Assembly (NCBI GenBank): GCA_944470555.2
Contig: OX104134.1
Span: forward strand, 107,502,701-107,566,700
Source of the DNA: Heterobilharzia americana
Lineage: Eukaryota; Platyhelminthes; Trematoda; Strigeidida; Schistosomatidae
DNA: 64,000 bases
Direction of reading: 5' to 3'
Below, piece after piece: positions 21,270-33,400 of this stretch (its first letter is position 1; each line of letters begins with the position of its first letter). The position numbers and the translations under genes were made by a program. The notes under the pieces are model-generated. The model did no database searches, was not told where the DNA came from, and saw only the letters and a list, made by a program, of their open reading frames with translations.

Positions 21270-23432
21270 GTCATTGTATACTTTTCTTCGTTTCTGTGTA
21301 AGGTTATTGTACCGCTAGTTCAAATCACTTTGCCTACCGATGTTTGACCAACCAGGTAGTATTAGACACGCTTACATATGTGTATCTCATTAACTGGTCC
21401 AAGTTAGTAATATTATTAGTTTATTTTACTCTTTTCGACAAACTTTAAATTCGCTTTCATCTTACTGTAACTTCTTAATGTAGTGACTTCAACTATGTGA
21501 CACAAGCCTTGTGTGCTTGGATGAATATAGATGTGCTTCCTTCACCCAAGACTCTGAAATCAATGCTAGGATTCCTCATTCAATGAATGATTATTCAGGG
21601 GTTTCATCATCGCACACTTGTAGACATCTCATTTCGCTTGTCCTTTACTGCTATATTTTTCATATAGGAGTGAAACTTGGTTACTGTGGTAAATTGTAAT
21701 TTCATTTTGGTTTGCTCACTAGATGTATCACACGGTGAAATAATATCATTCACTGTGTACTGCTTTGAAGACAATTAATTATGTTCACATGGGTCAATAA
21801 ATGTTCCTATCACCAAAATATTAGAGTAAGATAGTAAATATCCGTCAGATTTTCATTGCATGAATTTGTGATTTCACAAAAGTAATCTGTTCAACTCAAA
21901 TTTTCAGTCAACTAAAACAGTGAGCATGCTCAACTGTTTCATTTTATGACATATAACCCAGTTCTGAGGTATTGTTTTTATGCGTCATAAGAGTTGACCG
22001 AATAAAATATTTCCAAAACCCTTATGTTGTCATAGTTTGAAGTACAGTTTAAAAGAAGTTTCCGACTGTTTATTTGTCTATCGAAAAACAGCTTTAGGAA
22101 TCATCCATCTATGCAACTACATATTGATCGGGGTGGAACTAAATTGTAGGCTGCAGCACGATTCAAATTGGTGACTTCCAAGTTAACGCCAAGGCGTTCG
22201 ATCACCAGAGCTACGAGACTCAGATTCTGTCCATGTTTCAGTTTCAACTCACTTACCGAAAGTTTCACTTAGCTATCATTTGAATAAATCCTCCGAAAAA
22301 TGTCTAACAAGAGAAAACAGATCAAGACAGTTACCCCACCCCTCAAAACGAATCTATTTACCATGTTTTGGAGGTATCTCGGAAAATGTTCACCGACAAC
22401 TGCACGCATTCATCATCAGAGTGACCCAAAAATCAACCGACTCCCTGCGAAGAAGATAAGATGATATATATTCATTGATAGCGATGCATGTAGATGATCG
22501 TATTCATGAATTCGTTTGAGAAAACATGAAAATACTACAACGTTTAGCCTCAAAAGTGTGAGAGAATTCCTGGAAGCATGGTACTCTAATCAAATGATAA
22601 TCAGCAGACACGTGGACATTGACTGGATATACGGAGTACTACCAAGGCATCCACTAACTGGGAATCACTTAAGCAAATCACTGATCAAACAGTAGGTTTG
22701 TGGCATAGATCAAATAGTTACAATAATTATGAAGGTAGGTTTCTGGTAAAGGGAAGAAATAATCACCTCTACCCACAAGCTAATTGTACTCAAAGTTGCC
22801 AAGTATCATCCATAAACGTGCCTACTACTTGAATATGATTCGCTTCCTTACGAAGTGAATACAGATTAAGTCACCTAGCTTGATAATGGAACTTTCGTAA
22901 ACAAACCTCAAAACTCGGAGAACCTCAAACAATTATCATTTTTATCTTGAGCTACAATTCTTCTGTGCTAATCCATAACTGTCTGTCTATCACCAACTGC
23001 AAATTTAAGGCAGAATAGGCTCAGAATAAAGAGATAATTTAACTCATAAATTTAAACCCATTGCGATTAATATAATTTTGTATCCTGACCTTGACTTTAT
23101 AATTGATAAAGAACTCAAGTATTTCATTGTCTAACCGTAATGGGGCAGCATATTCCTTCTGTCCACCCACACGTAAATAGACAATTTTCTGACATGAACA
23201 CAAGGACCAATTACTTGGATCACATAAAACACAAAACTATTTTAAAAATGTAATATGATATTTTCGGATAATTCACTTAGTGAAGTTTGGTTCACTTAAA
23301 CATAAGTATATTAATTTTTTAGATCGAATAAGTTCTATCTGTAACTGTTCACTTCTGATGACTGAGTACCAACAACAAGTTATTATAATGAGGATATTTA
23401 AACTAGTCATCTATGTCTTTACATGTTAATAG
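21270..23432. other. Intron sequence, no recognised gene
   Basis: AT-rich intron of the bestrophin gene. Around 22140-22230 on the - strand there is a weak tRNA-like block (GTAGCTCTGGTGATCGAACG and TTTGAATCG), which might be an old SINE. Around 22300-22450 is a GC-richer patch I could not classify. No other coding signals were found. Confidence 0.4.
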
Positions 23433-23513
23433 GTTGCAGAATCACTAATTAATCCATTTGGTGAAGACGTTGATGACTTCGAGATTGAATACTTAATTGA
23501 AAGAAATTTACAT
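23433..23513 (+). CDS. Bestrophin-family anion channel, calcium-clasp exon
   Basis: A 27-codon exon, phase 0, between acceptor TTAATAG and donor GTGAGT. It encodes [20 protein letters not shown] followed by LIERNLH. This is the most conserved stretch of bestrophins ([17 protein letters not shown]), which holds the acidic calcium-binding clasp. The third acidic residue is valine here (EDVDD against EDDDD). The outer aspartates, which from memory give the side-chain calcium ligands in vertebrate BEST1 (D301 and D304), remain. Calcium control is therefore probably kept. It joins in phase with the exons at 18408 and 36821. Confidence 0.95.
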
Positions 23514-23870
23514 GTGAGTTATAAACACCGTTATTTCTAATAACCTTTCCTGATGGTGGTACAAAAGACTGAGATTTTACTGATGCTATGCTTGTGGAAT
23601 TTGGATGAACTCTAAAGGTCATCATCACAATTGCTAAAATAACCTGCTCAGTTTCTCCATTTCGACTAGAAGATTGACTTTTTCATAAAAAGTAGCTAAC
23701 TTATTGGCAATTTCATCAGTTATTAAGGTAGCCTTCATAGTCACTTGGATTTGATCACATGCTCAGACAAGATTACATGACTGAAGGTTAAATGAAATTT
23801 GGACTACATCCCGAATTCTTCACCAGGTGGCCAAAAATCACATCCGCTTGTATACTGCATGCATACTGAT

Positions 23871-23873
<3 letters not shown>

Positions 23874-23921
<48 letters not shown>

Positions 23922-23954
23922 TATCATATCATATATATCATATATATATATATG

Positions 23955-23997
<43 letters not shown>
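23874..23997. repeat. Compound (AT)n microsatellite
   Basis: About 124 bases of AT repeat broken by CATATCATATC and TATGTATTAT interruptions. It lies about 360 bp after the clasp exon. Confidence 0.95.
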
Positions 23998-23998
<1 letters not shown>

Positions 23999-23999
23999 T

Positions 24000-26095
24000 T
24001 GCATAGGCATATATATGCCACGCATACGTATACATTGAGGTATACACAAACTGAAAACTGTACGATACTAAATATGAAACAGGCTCTAAGCTTACCGACT
24101 GAACTGTGTCAAAGTACAATAAGTTATGAGTAAAATTCTATTTTAAGGTATATAAAAAATCACGCAACTAAATATACTTATCCAAGGCTTCTTCATTCCC
24201 TTTTCTTCAAGTCAGTAGAACACAGTAAATTGGCGATATATTGCTGATTGCTTTTCATGCTTGTTTTCTCAGTTGAAGTGAATTTTTGTGATGAAACCTG
24301 TTTTGCATTAGAGATAACGTGCTCATATCCAGAACTCTTGGGTTTATGACTTCTACATTCATGAAGATTATGTAAAATCTTGGTTTTTCTAAGCACCATA
24401 AACATGTTTTCTATTCTTCATGAATAAATTTTCAGAGGAAAAGATAGTATTGATTTTTGTATTTCTTGAGCTAAAGGCTTCTAGGATGATGCATGTTTCT
24501 AGGGAATTCAGGACAATATAAATATTTCATAGACGAGATCTGATGATACTGCCTTTTCGAAAATAAGTCGAATATTCAATCAGCTTTTGGAAACATTCGG
24601 TACAAGCAATAAGCTGATCTTTTTTGGAATTATGTTTCAATAACTTTGACACCCATATCAGTCAACGATCCACTTGGTTGAAAAAATGTTTAACCAGATA
24701 CAATTTTGCATTGGGTCAGTTCTCCGCAGTTAGTATCAGCACAGTGGAAAGTATATGACAAGAAATATCAAGGAATGAAATCGGTTATATAATACTTCAC
24801 GGATTAGAAATATTCAAGGAACAAGGGAATTGGATAAAAGATGGGAACTGATAAAATTATCAGGAGGAATGTAAAGTTATTGATATGTGTGGGCTTGAAC
24901 AGCCAACTATTTTTTCATTTTTTCAAGTATCTAACTACCAATTTTCATAAACGCTAAGCAAGAAGCCTATAGTTTCTTACACAGTTTAGATCAAGAGTTA
25001 ACGACTATAAATTTACATTCTATGATCGTCCAAGCGTGTAGCTGATTGATAGTTAGTCTTCAGTAACTTTTGCACATGATCAGTGAAGGAAGTGTAAATA
25101 TTAGCTCGACTTTGTATAGAATCCAAACAACTGTCTCCAAAGAGTTTTTTCACCAATCAGCTAGAGGAAATGAAGAACCTCCATCTAGATAATGTTGGTT
25201 TTACTCCTGTCGTTCATATTGCCGACGGCTAGTCTAGTAAACGTAGTACTGTGAACAATCTTTGCAGGTGATCTCATAGATTATATTTTTCCTATCTCCC
25301 TTTGGCAACTGATCCCTCAGCTTTCATAATATGCTCCGTAGTGACTTCATTGGTTTATGTGCTACTCCAATCCCAAACGGACAAAGCAATCAGTTGACAG
25401 TTTTTGAGACATCTTTGATGTAGGATAGAGTAATATGCCTATTGATGTGAGAAAACTACGTTATCTTCTGCTCTGCTGGTAAACAGGTTTTGATAAAGTT
25501 AAGTGGATACTCACTGACTTTGAACATTTGCACAAATACTTCTCCTGCTTTTTTGTAGTGGCTCCATGCTAAAATGTGTTTGGCTCTTAAGAATAGTATT
25601 TTTCATGCAATGTTTCTTATGAACTCTAAGATGACTGCCGTTATAGTTTGAAATCTGGTCTGTGTGTGTTCTTCCTGTACACTTGAGTTTACAACGTCCC
25701 GTCATGCGTTTACTCATCTCAACTGTCCTTGGTTACAATAAAGTTATCTTTCATATTTCGCTCTTTGCTGTCAGAATACTTGATGCTTAATTGGTAATAG
25801 TACAGTTAGAAGATGAAGCATTGTTCACAGAATCGTAATTTGGTAATAGGTATCCCTAAAAGTCATAATGATGAAGTGACAGAACTTTGAGGCCTCGTTT
25901 TTTACTTAGAAATTTACTACTCCTCTACTGCGGGTAGAGATAAATCCACAGGCTATCGAAAACAGATGTAGTTCTGGTTCAGCCTTAAAGTTGCATTGAC
26001 TAAACTCATTCCCACAACAAGACATTTTGTGTTAGAATCAATCTTAGTTATGTTTTGTTCACTGAGCTAAATAGTTTAATCGTGAAGCGAATGAA
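24000..26095. other. Intron sequence, no recognised gene
   Basis: No conserved frame. The 68- and 70-codon frames on the - strand (24405-24193, 25717-25511) are hydrophilic. The 25717-25511 frame has a KKHCMKNTILKSQTH-like stretch that could be old PLE sequence, but the signal is too weak to call. Confidence 0.35.
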
Positions 26096-26099
26096 GTGT

Positions 26100-26880
26100 T
26101 GAAATAAGTCGACCACTTGACTTACTTGGGAAGTTGCATCACCCTCGTTGCTGACGCAATCCCAACTCGGATACAGAGGCCTCGTTTGGCATTTGCAAAT
26201 GCATCACCTGCGGTGCCGGCGAGATTACCGACTATCTATCAAAGGACAAAAATACTGCACTGCAGTTCGTTCTGTCATTTTACACGGCTGAAACATGACT
26301 TTTGAATTAGAAGATATGAGGGGGTTACAGGGTTTTGATCACAGATGTCTTCATTCATTCGTCGCGTTTGGTGGGATGTTAATATCAGGAGAAGGGTACC
26401 AGGCAAGACAGGCAAGTCAATCGATCAGGTTGTGAACCTTTAACGAATGAGATGGCTTGTAGATGTACGACGTATGCCGAGCCAACGCGTAACTCGACGT
26501 GCCATGCTGGAGGAAGTTAAATTAGGTTGGAAGAGGGTTCAGGGTAGCCACACCCAAAACATGATACCAGTCGATGAAGTCTCTTACTGTTGGTCTGAAT
26601 CGTATGAGGCAGGTGTAGACTGCGTGGTGTGGACCTCTATATGAAAGGAATCAGTGGTTAAGGACTCTTGGTAACATGGTTACAATGGCGCAGTTGTATT
26701 TACTCCCTGACGTCTTCTAAAGCTTGAATATTCTCACTATCCTTTATCTTCAAATTGCTTATTCTTTCACACTACTTTATCTACTTTGATATTACTCTTT
26801 TTCTATCCACCTTTTCTTCGTGTACTACTATGGCAACTTGAAGTGATGCACCTGTGTGCGAAGTTCTACATTTATTTTGT
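26100..26880 (+). mobile_element. Second LINE family, 3' fragment (copy E2)
   Basis: On the + strand: LTYLGSCITLVADAIPTRIQ (from 26117), a frame-shifted middle, then RWLVDVRRMPSQRVTRRAML and EVKLGWKRVQGSH (26447-26644). It is closely similar to E1, sharing the unusual RWLVDVRRMPSQ variant, so both come from one subfamily. It ends in a 3' untranslated stretch with CTACTATGGCAACTTGAAG. Inactive. Confidence 0.75.
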
Positions 26881-26889
26881 CTGTCAGTT

Positions 26890-27790
26890 AATCAGAAGCT
26901 TTCATCTTTTCCTTCTAAAAACCATCCTTAGCACTAACTTCACTATGAAGTGAGCTGTCAATATCTCTCCGCGATTGATTTAAAACCTTGTCTTGACGAA
27001 GTAATTTGTAATTGTTTGTTTTCTTTGATGTTGTAACTTTGACTGTATAGATTTTCCTGTTGTTTGTTTTTCTGCCTGACCTCTGACCTTGTATTGCTTA
27101 GCCTTTTTCTTATTGGTTGATAGATTGGGTCTGTGTCTATACATCTATTGATCGCTGACTGACCTGAATGCTGAATTCCTAGGAATTTTTTGATATTGTT
27201 TGTGTTTCCTCTTTCCAAGTTTTCTATATTCTCGAAGTTGAATCCACATCCACGTGCATTGCATAAGAAATGAAACGTCGTGACGTTTAATAGCCAACTG
27301 GTATTTGTGTACACGAAGGCGAACAGGGCGACCATTTTGTCCAACGTAGTGGTGATCGCAACTGTTGCAGTTGATTTTGTAAATGATATTTGGTTTGTCT
27401 TCCGTGGCTGATGTGTCCTTTGGTTTGCATGATATGGTCTGAAGGGACTTTGTTGGATTATGAGCCACAGCAGTTCCAGGCGGTCCTAGTAGTCTTGTTG
27501 TGATCTCTGATATATTCTTTATCTATGGTAGAATGACCCGTTTGATGATTTCTGCAGACGACTTTGTACTAAGTGATGAACGTGGGACGCATCTCCTGAT
27601 GAAGTTTCATGGTAACCGTTCTTTTTTAGGATGGACACCAAGTGATTTTTTTCGTTTCTCTGTGAAGTTGAAGAACAACAGGTTACCCGATTGCAGTCTC
27701 AACCTCATTAGAATTTACTCGTCTTCAAACCTTATTGTCTTGATTGTGTTCCTGATCTTTAACTCAACACTAATCTAATGTCTTACGTAG
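26890..27790 (-). mobile_element. Penelope-like element 3' fragment with GIY-YIG domain
   Basis: On the - strand, 27468-27145 encodes NPTKSLQTISCKPKDTSATE, then KPNIIYKINCNSCDHHYVGQ. NGRPVRLRVHKYQLAIKRHD follows. IIYKI...HHYVGQ(N)GR is a good GIY-YIG core (I/V-Y, then Y-V-G), with the expected Arg and His downstream. Canonical PLEs carry this nuclease at the C terminus. A frameshift then leads to FHFLCNARGCGFNFENIENL (27344-26958), the usual tail of the domain. The polymerase part is missing or unreadable upstream. Confidence 0.8.
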
Positions 27791-27934
27791 ATGTCTTCAT
27801 TGCAATATGACACGAACCCATTAGTACAACTTTTTCAATGTAAACACTAAGAAGTAACAGACATCATAATTTGAGGACGACTGTTATAAAGGCAAATAAC
27901 CCCGTTGGTTGAGACTAAGTTATGTGGGTTTTTT

Positions 27935-28120
27935 CATATTAGATCCGTTTACTCAGTACAGCACACACTGATAGAGTATTACTTACTAAATGAAATTCTG
28001 AGCAGAAATTTTAGAAGAAATCAGTTGACATGACTATAAGCGTTATTGCCTGCTCAAAACGTCCTCCAGTAAATAATACTGTATCACTGTTTGCCATATC
28101 AAATAAATTAATCTAATATG
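27935..28120. repeat. Foldback element made of PLE-end-like arms
   Basis: The arms at 27935-27987 and 28069-28120 are imperfect inverted copies (CATATTAGAT...CTGATAGAGTATTACTTACT against AGTAAATAATACTGTATCAC...ATCTAATATG). Between them on the + strand lies a hammerhead-like stretch: ATGACTA at 28030-28036, then AAAA-CGTC near 28056. The same arm occurs singly at 5690, 14795 and 57815. Confidence 0.65.
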
Positions 28121-28124
28121 GAAT

Positions 28125-29584
28125 GATATTTTACTACAGTACCGAAGTTAAAAATTCGGTATGTTGATCTGAATCACAATTGCGAATACCTTTCTCATGT
28201 GTGACTCTAAAAGTCAACCCATGGACTTCTAAATTTAAAAATGACTTCTTTATTACTGACGGACAAGCAGTCTTTCCACAAAATGAGCAAACCCAACTGG
28301 TTATTTCAATGTTTTCTAGGGCGAACTTTGAAGTTAATGTCATGCTATTCATGTGACTCTCAAAACATATCTTTTTTTGACGATGTTTATGAGTCACCAA
28401 CTAAACTGAGAACAGGGTAGTTTAAACAGACGTTGGCCTACTGACCTTTTTCGATTTACATCTCGGGCACAGGGATATGTGAACTGCAAACCCACAACAC
28501 GTCACTGGTTATAAAAACTCTCAGCGGAACCAATTAGGTCAAAAAATGAGCAGTAGACCTTAAAATTAAACGACTTTTGCCGTTGAACGGTGAATCATTG
28601 GAAAATAGTTAACGGATAAAGAAATAGCTTAATAATGGAATTGTAATGTAGTACTACAAAATATTTATCTAAAATATCTTTAAGAGGAATACATCATAAT
28701 CGACCGTAATATGGCTTACTGAGTTCCCTATCGTCTTTTTTTTGAGTCGTTAGAATGTGTGACTTTGTTTACAAATTCAATTTGTTTTCATATAACGTCC
28801 TTACTGCAAAATATATCATCCACTTTTGAGTAGGTAATCACCTACTCTTAAATACACTACCGGCACACACATGCACAAGCACACAATAACGATTATCTAT
28901 TTAAGTTAATAAAGAAACTATTTCTACTGTTCCACACAGAGAAATCTGTCTGTTTTATCCATCTACATGCATAATGTATTTATCATCCGTGTAGCATAGG
29001 AATTTGTAAAGAATAGTTTCAGAGTTAAGGTTATATTCTAATTAGTTATATGTAAGTAGTTTATTCATCAGTTAAATACTGTTTTATTTCACTGGTGTAT
29101 AAAGTAGATCTTAAAACACACACTATCCGGTTTATAAATGTATGCATGATAAGTTAGTTATTTACTTGTATATTTAGTATTTTGACACACAAATCCAAAT
29201 AAGAATTTTTCAAGGCTTTTTTGGTGTAGCAACAATTTGTGTACTGGTTTTGTTTTGTAGAATAAAAATGAAATAACATTCTCTATCTTACTGAATAAAA
29301 TTAACTATTTATTAAATGTAGAACGTGTATGGAATACATCCATCAAAGTAGTAAACTAGCAATCACTGTAAACTTCTACAGCATATCTATAACACTCATT
29401 TTCATTTTTTTGTTGTGATGAAGACATAATTAATCATTTCTACCTTTAATTCACACAAAGACGAATTTTAAAAAAATAATAACAGAGTACTTGATTACTA
29501 CAAGATACAGTGAATGAGTTGAACAGGAAATTAAAGATTTTTAGTATCTGAAGTGTGTCTGGAATGTATCCAAGCAACTATTCT
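28125..29584. other. Intron sequence, no recognised gene
   Basis: AT-rich, with no supported coding frame or known repeat. The 88-codon - frame at 28400-28134 has no homology I recognise. Confidence 0.4.
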
Positions 29585-29960
29585 TTACAAAGTGATCAAG
29601 TGGAAGAGACTGACAGAATAATACGAGAAACGCTACTAACACAATGAGACTCTTGGACTGGGGGTTACGAGTAGGGATCGTTCTCACTCAAACCTGATAC
29701 TTTACGCAACCGCAAAAATTAGAAGACAAAGGCCAACCTTTGACTATAAAGCAAACACCTTATTAGACAAAAAAAACATCATTTGTGTGCAGTTTTTCTT
29801 CAGAAATTAGATAATTATTTTCACTGGTCAGCTGAAGGATAAAATTGTTCACTAAGATTTTCCCCGCCCAAACAGTAACATGAAACAAGGTTGAAATTCA
29901 AAATGTTTACCTAAATGGTTGATGGCTTAGAATGGTGATCTCCATTTAGGTCGCTTCCTA
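29585..29960. repeat. Unclassified dispersed repeat, copy 2
   Basis: The partner of 16970-17325, in the same orientation and clearly diverged. It ends about 150 bp before the TATA box of the small gene at 30169. Confidence 0.6.
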
Positions 29961-30113
29961 TCACTTTAAAGTCAGTTTATTATTTATAAACACCTTGAAG
30001 AAATGCTTTTCATCACTGCTACAAATATCGATGTTGCTATCGAAGCATCTATAGCCGCAGTTTTCACCTCAAATAGAGTTTAATTTCTGTAGATAGAAGT
30101 ATAAGTCACTGCA

Positions 30114-30120
30114 TATAAAA
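30114..30120 (+). promoter_or_regulatory. TATA box of candidate mini-gene
   Basis: TATAAAA, followed by GCGG, lies 55 bases before the ATG at 30169. That spacing would put the transcript start near 30144-30150 and leave a 5' leader of some 20-25 bases. Confidence 0.45.
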
Positions 30121-30168
30121 GCGGAAGGAACTAAACAACGACCATCGTTCGCAAATTATCTACATACC

Positions 30169-30402
30169 ATGGTTATAATTATTGTCTGTGTTTTAATATT
30201 ACTCTCAAAATGCCAATGCCATTTGAAAGTACTGATTACAAATAACAACGGGACGACTTGTGTCAACCTAAATCATAAAAGGCATTCTACTGACTGTCTT
30301 TATTCATCCCGTACTCAACCACCATCGAATTTCCCCTATGTTTTACGCATCTGTCTGCCGCAGACGGCAGAAACTGATTCCACTCACCTTATCAAACCAT
30401 AA
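30169..30402 (+). CDS. Candidate intronless gene for small secreted peptide
   Basis: A 77-residue frame beginning MVIIIVCVLILLSKCQC, a short hydrophobic stretch that reads as a signal peptide with likely cleavage after CQC. The mature part of about 60 residues starts HLKVLITNNNGTTC, has one N-glycosylation site (NGT) and three cysteines, and ends STHLIKP. The ATG context (TACCATGG) is favourable. A TATA box lies 55 bases upstream and an AATAAA 27 bases past the stop, so the whole unit is only about 320 bp. It sits on the + strand inside a large bestrophin intron, as a nested gene would. I recognise no family. Alternatives: a chance frame, or part of an LTR, since LTRs also hold TATA and AATAAA signals. 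Confidence 0.4.
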   Translation: MVIIIVCVLILLSKCQCHLKVLITNNNGTTCVNLNHKRHSTDCLYSSRTQPPSNFPYVLRICLPQTAETDSTHLIKP

Positions 30403-30429
30403 CCCTATACGTTCAGAGGAAGTACTTTC

Positions 30430-30435
30430 AATAAA
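30430..30435 (+). terminator. Polyadenylation signal of candidate mini-gene
   Basis: AATAAA 27 bases after the stop codon of the 77-residue frame, followed by a T-rich stretch (CCTTTTTTAACC) suitable as a downstream element. Confidence 0.45.
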
Positions 30436-30439
30436 CCTT

Positions 30440-33400
30440 TTTTAACCATCAATCTTCTTACTGTTTGTTGAATTAAACCAAAGTATTTGCAAATGATATT
30501 TCTCCTTGTTCAACCTATAATCCCTCGTATTTTTTCTTACTTTGCTAGTAATCTCACTATCATAACAAAAACTTCATCCAGTCCGAGAACTATCCATTTG
30601 TGACGTGTTGAGTAATTTGAAAGCGCTATACCTGTCTTGTTCAATATTTATTATCTTAGTTTTTTTCATCTTTTGTCTTCATGAACACCCTAAAGTTTTT
30701 TATTGCTTTTTATTAACTCCTCATTAGTAGATTGGTATTTTGATATTAAATGTACAACTTATATACCAGTATTGAATGCAGACAGGTGACTAATTGTACA
30801 GAAATATAACTTCGCTAAGTCTAACTTGTATCTCAGTATCTGACGATAGTGGTGGCCAATATGGTCACTTGAAAGACGTGCACCAAGTTATCATTGGTTC
30901 GTTTGTTTTAGCACCTAACTTTCGAACTAGAAGTGACCACTCTCCGCTCCAGCTGTCGAGGTTTGAGCAACCTTGAAAACTTTAACTTCGAAAACATATA
31001 CACCTAAATCCATAAAATGTCAATTCCGTGGCTGGTAGTTCATCAGTTCAAAGTATTATTTCCTCCGTTTCATACACTATGCTGGGATACAAACATTTTT
31101 AAGCAGTACAGTTCCATCCACTTTTCCACTAAGAAAATAGACTTTACAACAGGTTTAGTAATCAATAAATAGGACCTAATTTTAAAATAATATATTTTTC
31201 CTGATCTAAAATCACTAATGATGTGTCTGTTTCCTGAATAAAACAGCTTTTGATATGATATTTATAGTTAGTGACATTTTGATGACTAGCTAGACATCAT
31301 TATAAGCATTGGTGGGCAGTATTTCATTCAAATGACCACTGACAACTTAAACTCAAGAACTACTTTCTTGATAACATCCCTAGTGTGAGCTACAAGTATT
31401 AAGAATCATTCATTTTCCTGATCAATTCATACACCTTAGTTTCAACATTTAACTCAACCAATTTCACCTTTTTATGTAATCTGACAGCCAAGAAGAAGAC
31501 GGAGAATTTTCTAGAAAACAATAGAGTTTATTGCTGCAGAACATGAAGGCTTTTTTTCGTTTAAAAGGTTTACTGATAGCCTTGTTATTTCTCGGTAAAG
31601 TGCAACGTTTTAATATTCAAAACTTCATTTGGTCAATAGGAATTCTGCACTGTTGTTGTCTATTTTTCTTAAATACAATGAATTCATTACAACTTATATA
31701 TCATTGTAGCTTGCTTCATATCCATCACAATAATGAAGTGCATAATACGTTTTTTTGTACATATAAAGGTTTGACATAATTTTTGGACATGAGGAAATGT
31801 AATTTATCTGTATATCAACATTAAATGAGATTGTTTTGAAAGTATTGTAAAATTTCAGTTGGTTATCACATCTCTTCCATCATGATTTCAGGTGATTCAA
31901 AAGGCTACCCTAACAACTGATGTGTTTATCCGATTGCGTTTCTTTATTTCATGAAGAATCACTATACAAGAAAAAATAGTGTGAACAACTTGGTTGCACG
32001 AGTGATTTTTAAAGTCACTGGCGACTTCCAATAATAATTCATAGAAGATATCTGCTGGAGATTAAACAGTTTCTTCAGTTTTATTTAGATTATCTTCATT
32101 CATTTACAGAATTCGACCACAAAAATGAATGAGTCACCGTGAACTGTACCAATTATTTTGTTCATGTTATTTTAATAATAGCTGAAAACTGTCGGTGAAT
32201 CATGTCTAAGACTTTGTGGAAACTCGTGCTCTCTCTCTCTCTCTCCTTCCTGAGTGATATCATGGACATGGTGTGGTTAAGAATAGAGAATAAAGTAGTT
32301 TTATGCAATAATGAATTCACCTAATTGAAGAGTGGCATTAATCCTATGAAGCCTGTTTGGCAATGATGAAAAACTACCTAATTTTTTGTCAAAGAACAAG
32401 TACACTGCTCACTTGATTGGTTAATTTGTACGCTAAGATTATGTGATGGAGTATTTAAAAGTGAAATAGCCGAGACTATATAAAGAGTAGACGCATCTTG
32501 GGCAATAAAGAAGTATTATGAAATCACTAGATGAAAGATATTTGAGTGAGGTGTAGATTTGAAGATGATATGGTTCCTCAGATTGCTAAACTTTATTGAT
32601 TATTGACACAAATCTGTTTCGCTTTATTAGCTGTCTCTGTCCTCAAGTTGTGATAACTAATCTACCTGTTATATTGCAAAAATCACCAGTTTAGTCAGAT
32701 AAAGGCATGCATTTTGATAACTAGTGAATTCATTTTTCTAAGCTCTGTGGGAAAATTATTGACATCTCAGCCTGGATCTTTGAACTGTGACTAACAATCT
32801 CCTGCACTAATTTCGATCTGTTGACTGTTTATTAACGGTTAAGCTATGTAGTTGAGTATGCTTTCTTTTTACACTGTCACTTTCTGTTGATTACACTATG
32901 AAGCATATCTCGAAGTGGGTGTATGTTAACCACTGCTTATTTTATGGGATTGTTTCTGTATTTCGAAACTCCTTTTCATGGCTTGTATAAGCTGTTTGCT
33001 TTGGTGTAACTTCTTATCAACAGGAATTTTGAATGTTATAGTTTTACTGGGACTAATAGATCTTGATCGGGAAGATTTGTACTTCTTTGAAAGTTTACAG
33101 CCAATGACGAAGACTAGGTGTTTTTTCATTTTCTAACTCCTCTCTGCGATTAGAGAATACCTTATTATTATCATCTTTTAAACGCCATTTATAAAATGAT
33201 ATTACTGACACTTTATAACGGAATACCTTTCAGAGTGACCTTTTTTACGAAGCAGGTTTCGGTAAGATATCCATACTTCACTTAACTAAATCATGATTAG
33301 TATATTGTTGAAAATGATGAAAATATTCAACACTATGGATTACAGCACATTCTACATGCGTTGTTTTGGTTTCATGAGACACTGGTGATTATTAACCCTG

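Noticed and set aside
22140..22230. tRNA gene on - strand
   Set aside because: A-box and B-box-like pieces exist, but the acceptor and anticodon stems do not pair well. At most an old SINE.
22415..22440. CTGATGATGAATGCG on - strand as a hammerhead
   Set aside because: No GAAA at a suitable distance and no pairing arms.
23799..24038. 79-codon + frame with Ile-Tyr repeats
   Set aside because: Translation of the compound AT microsatellite.
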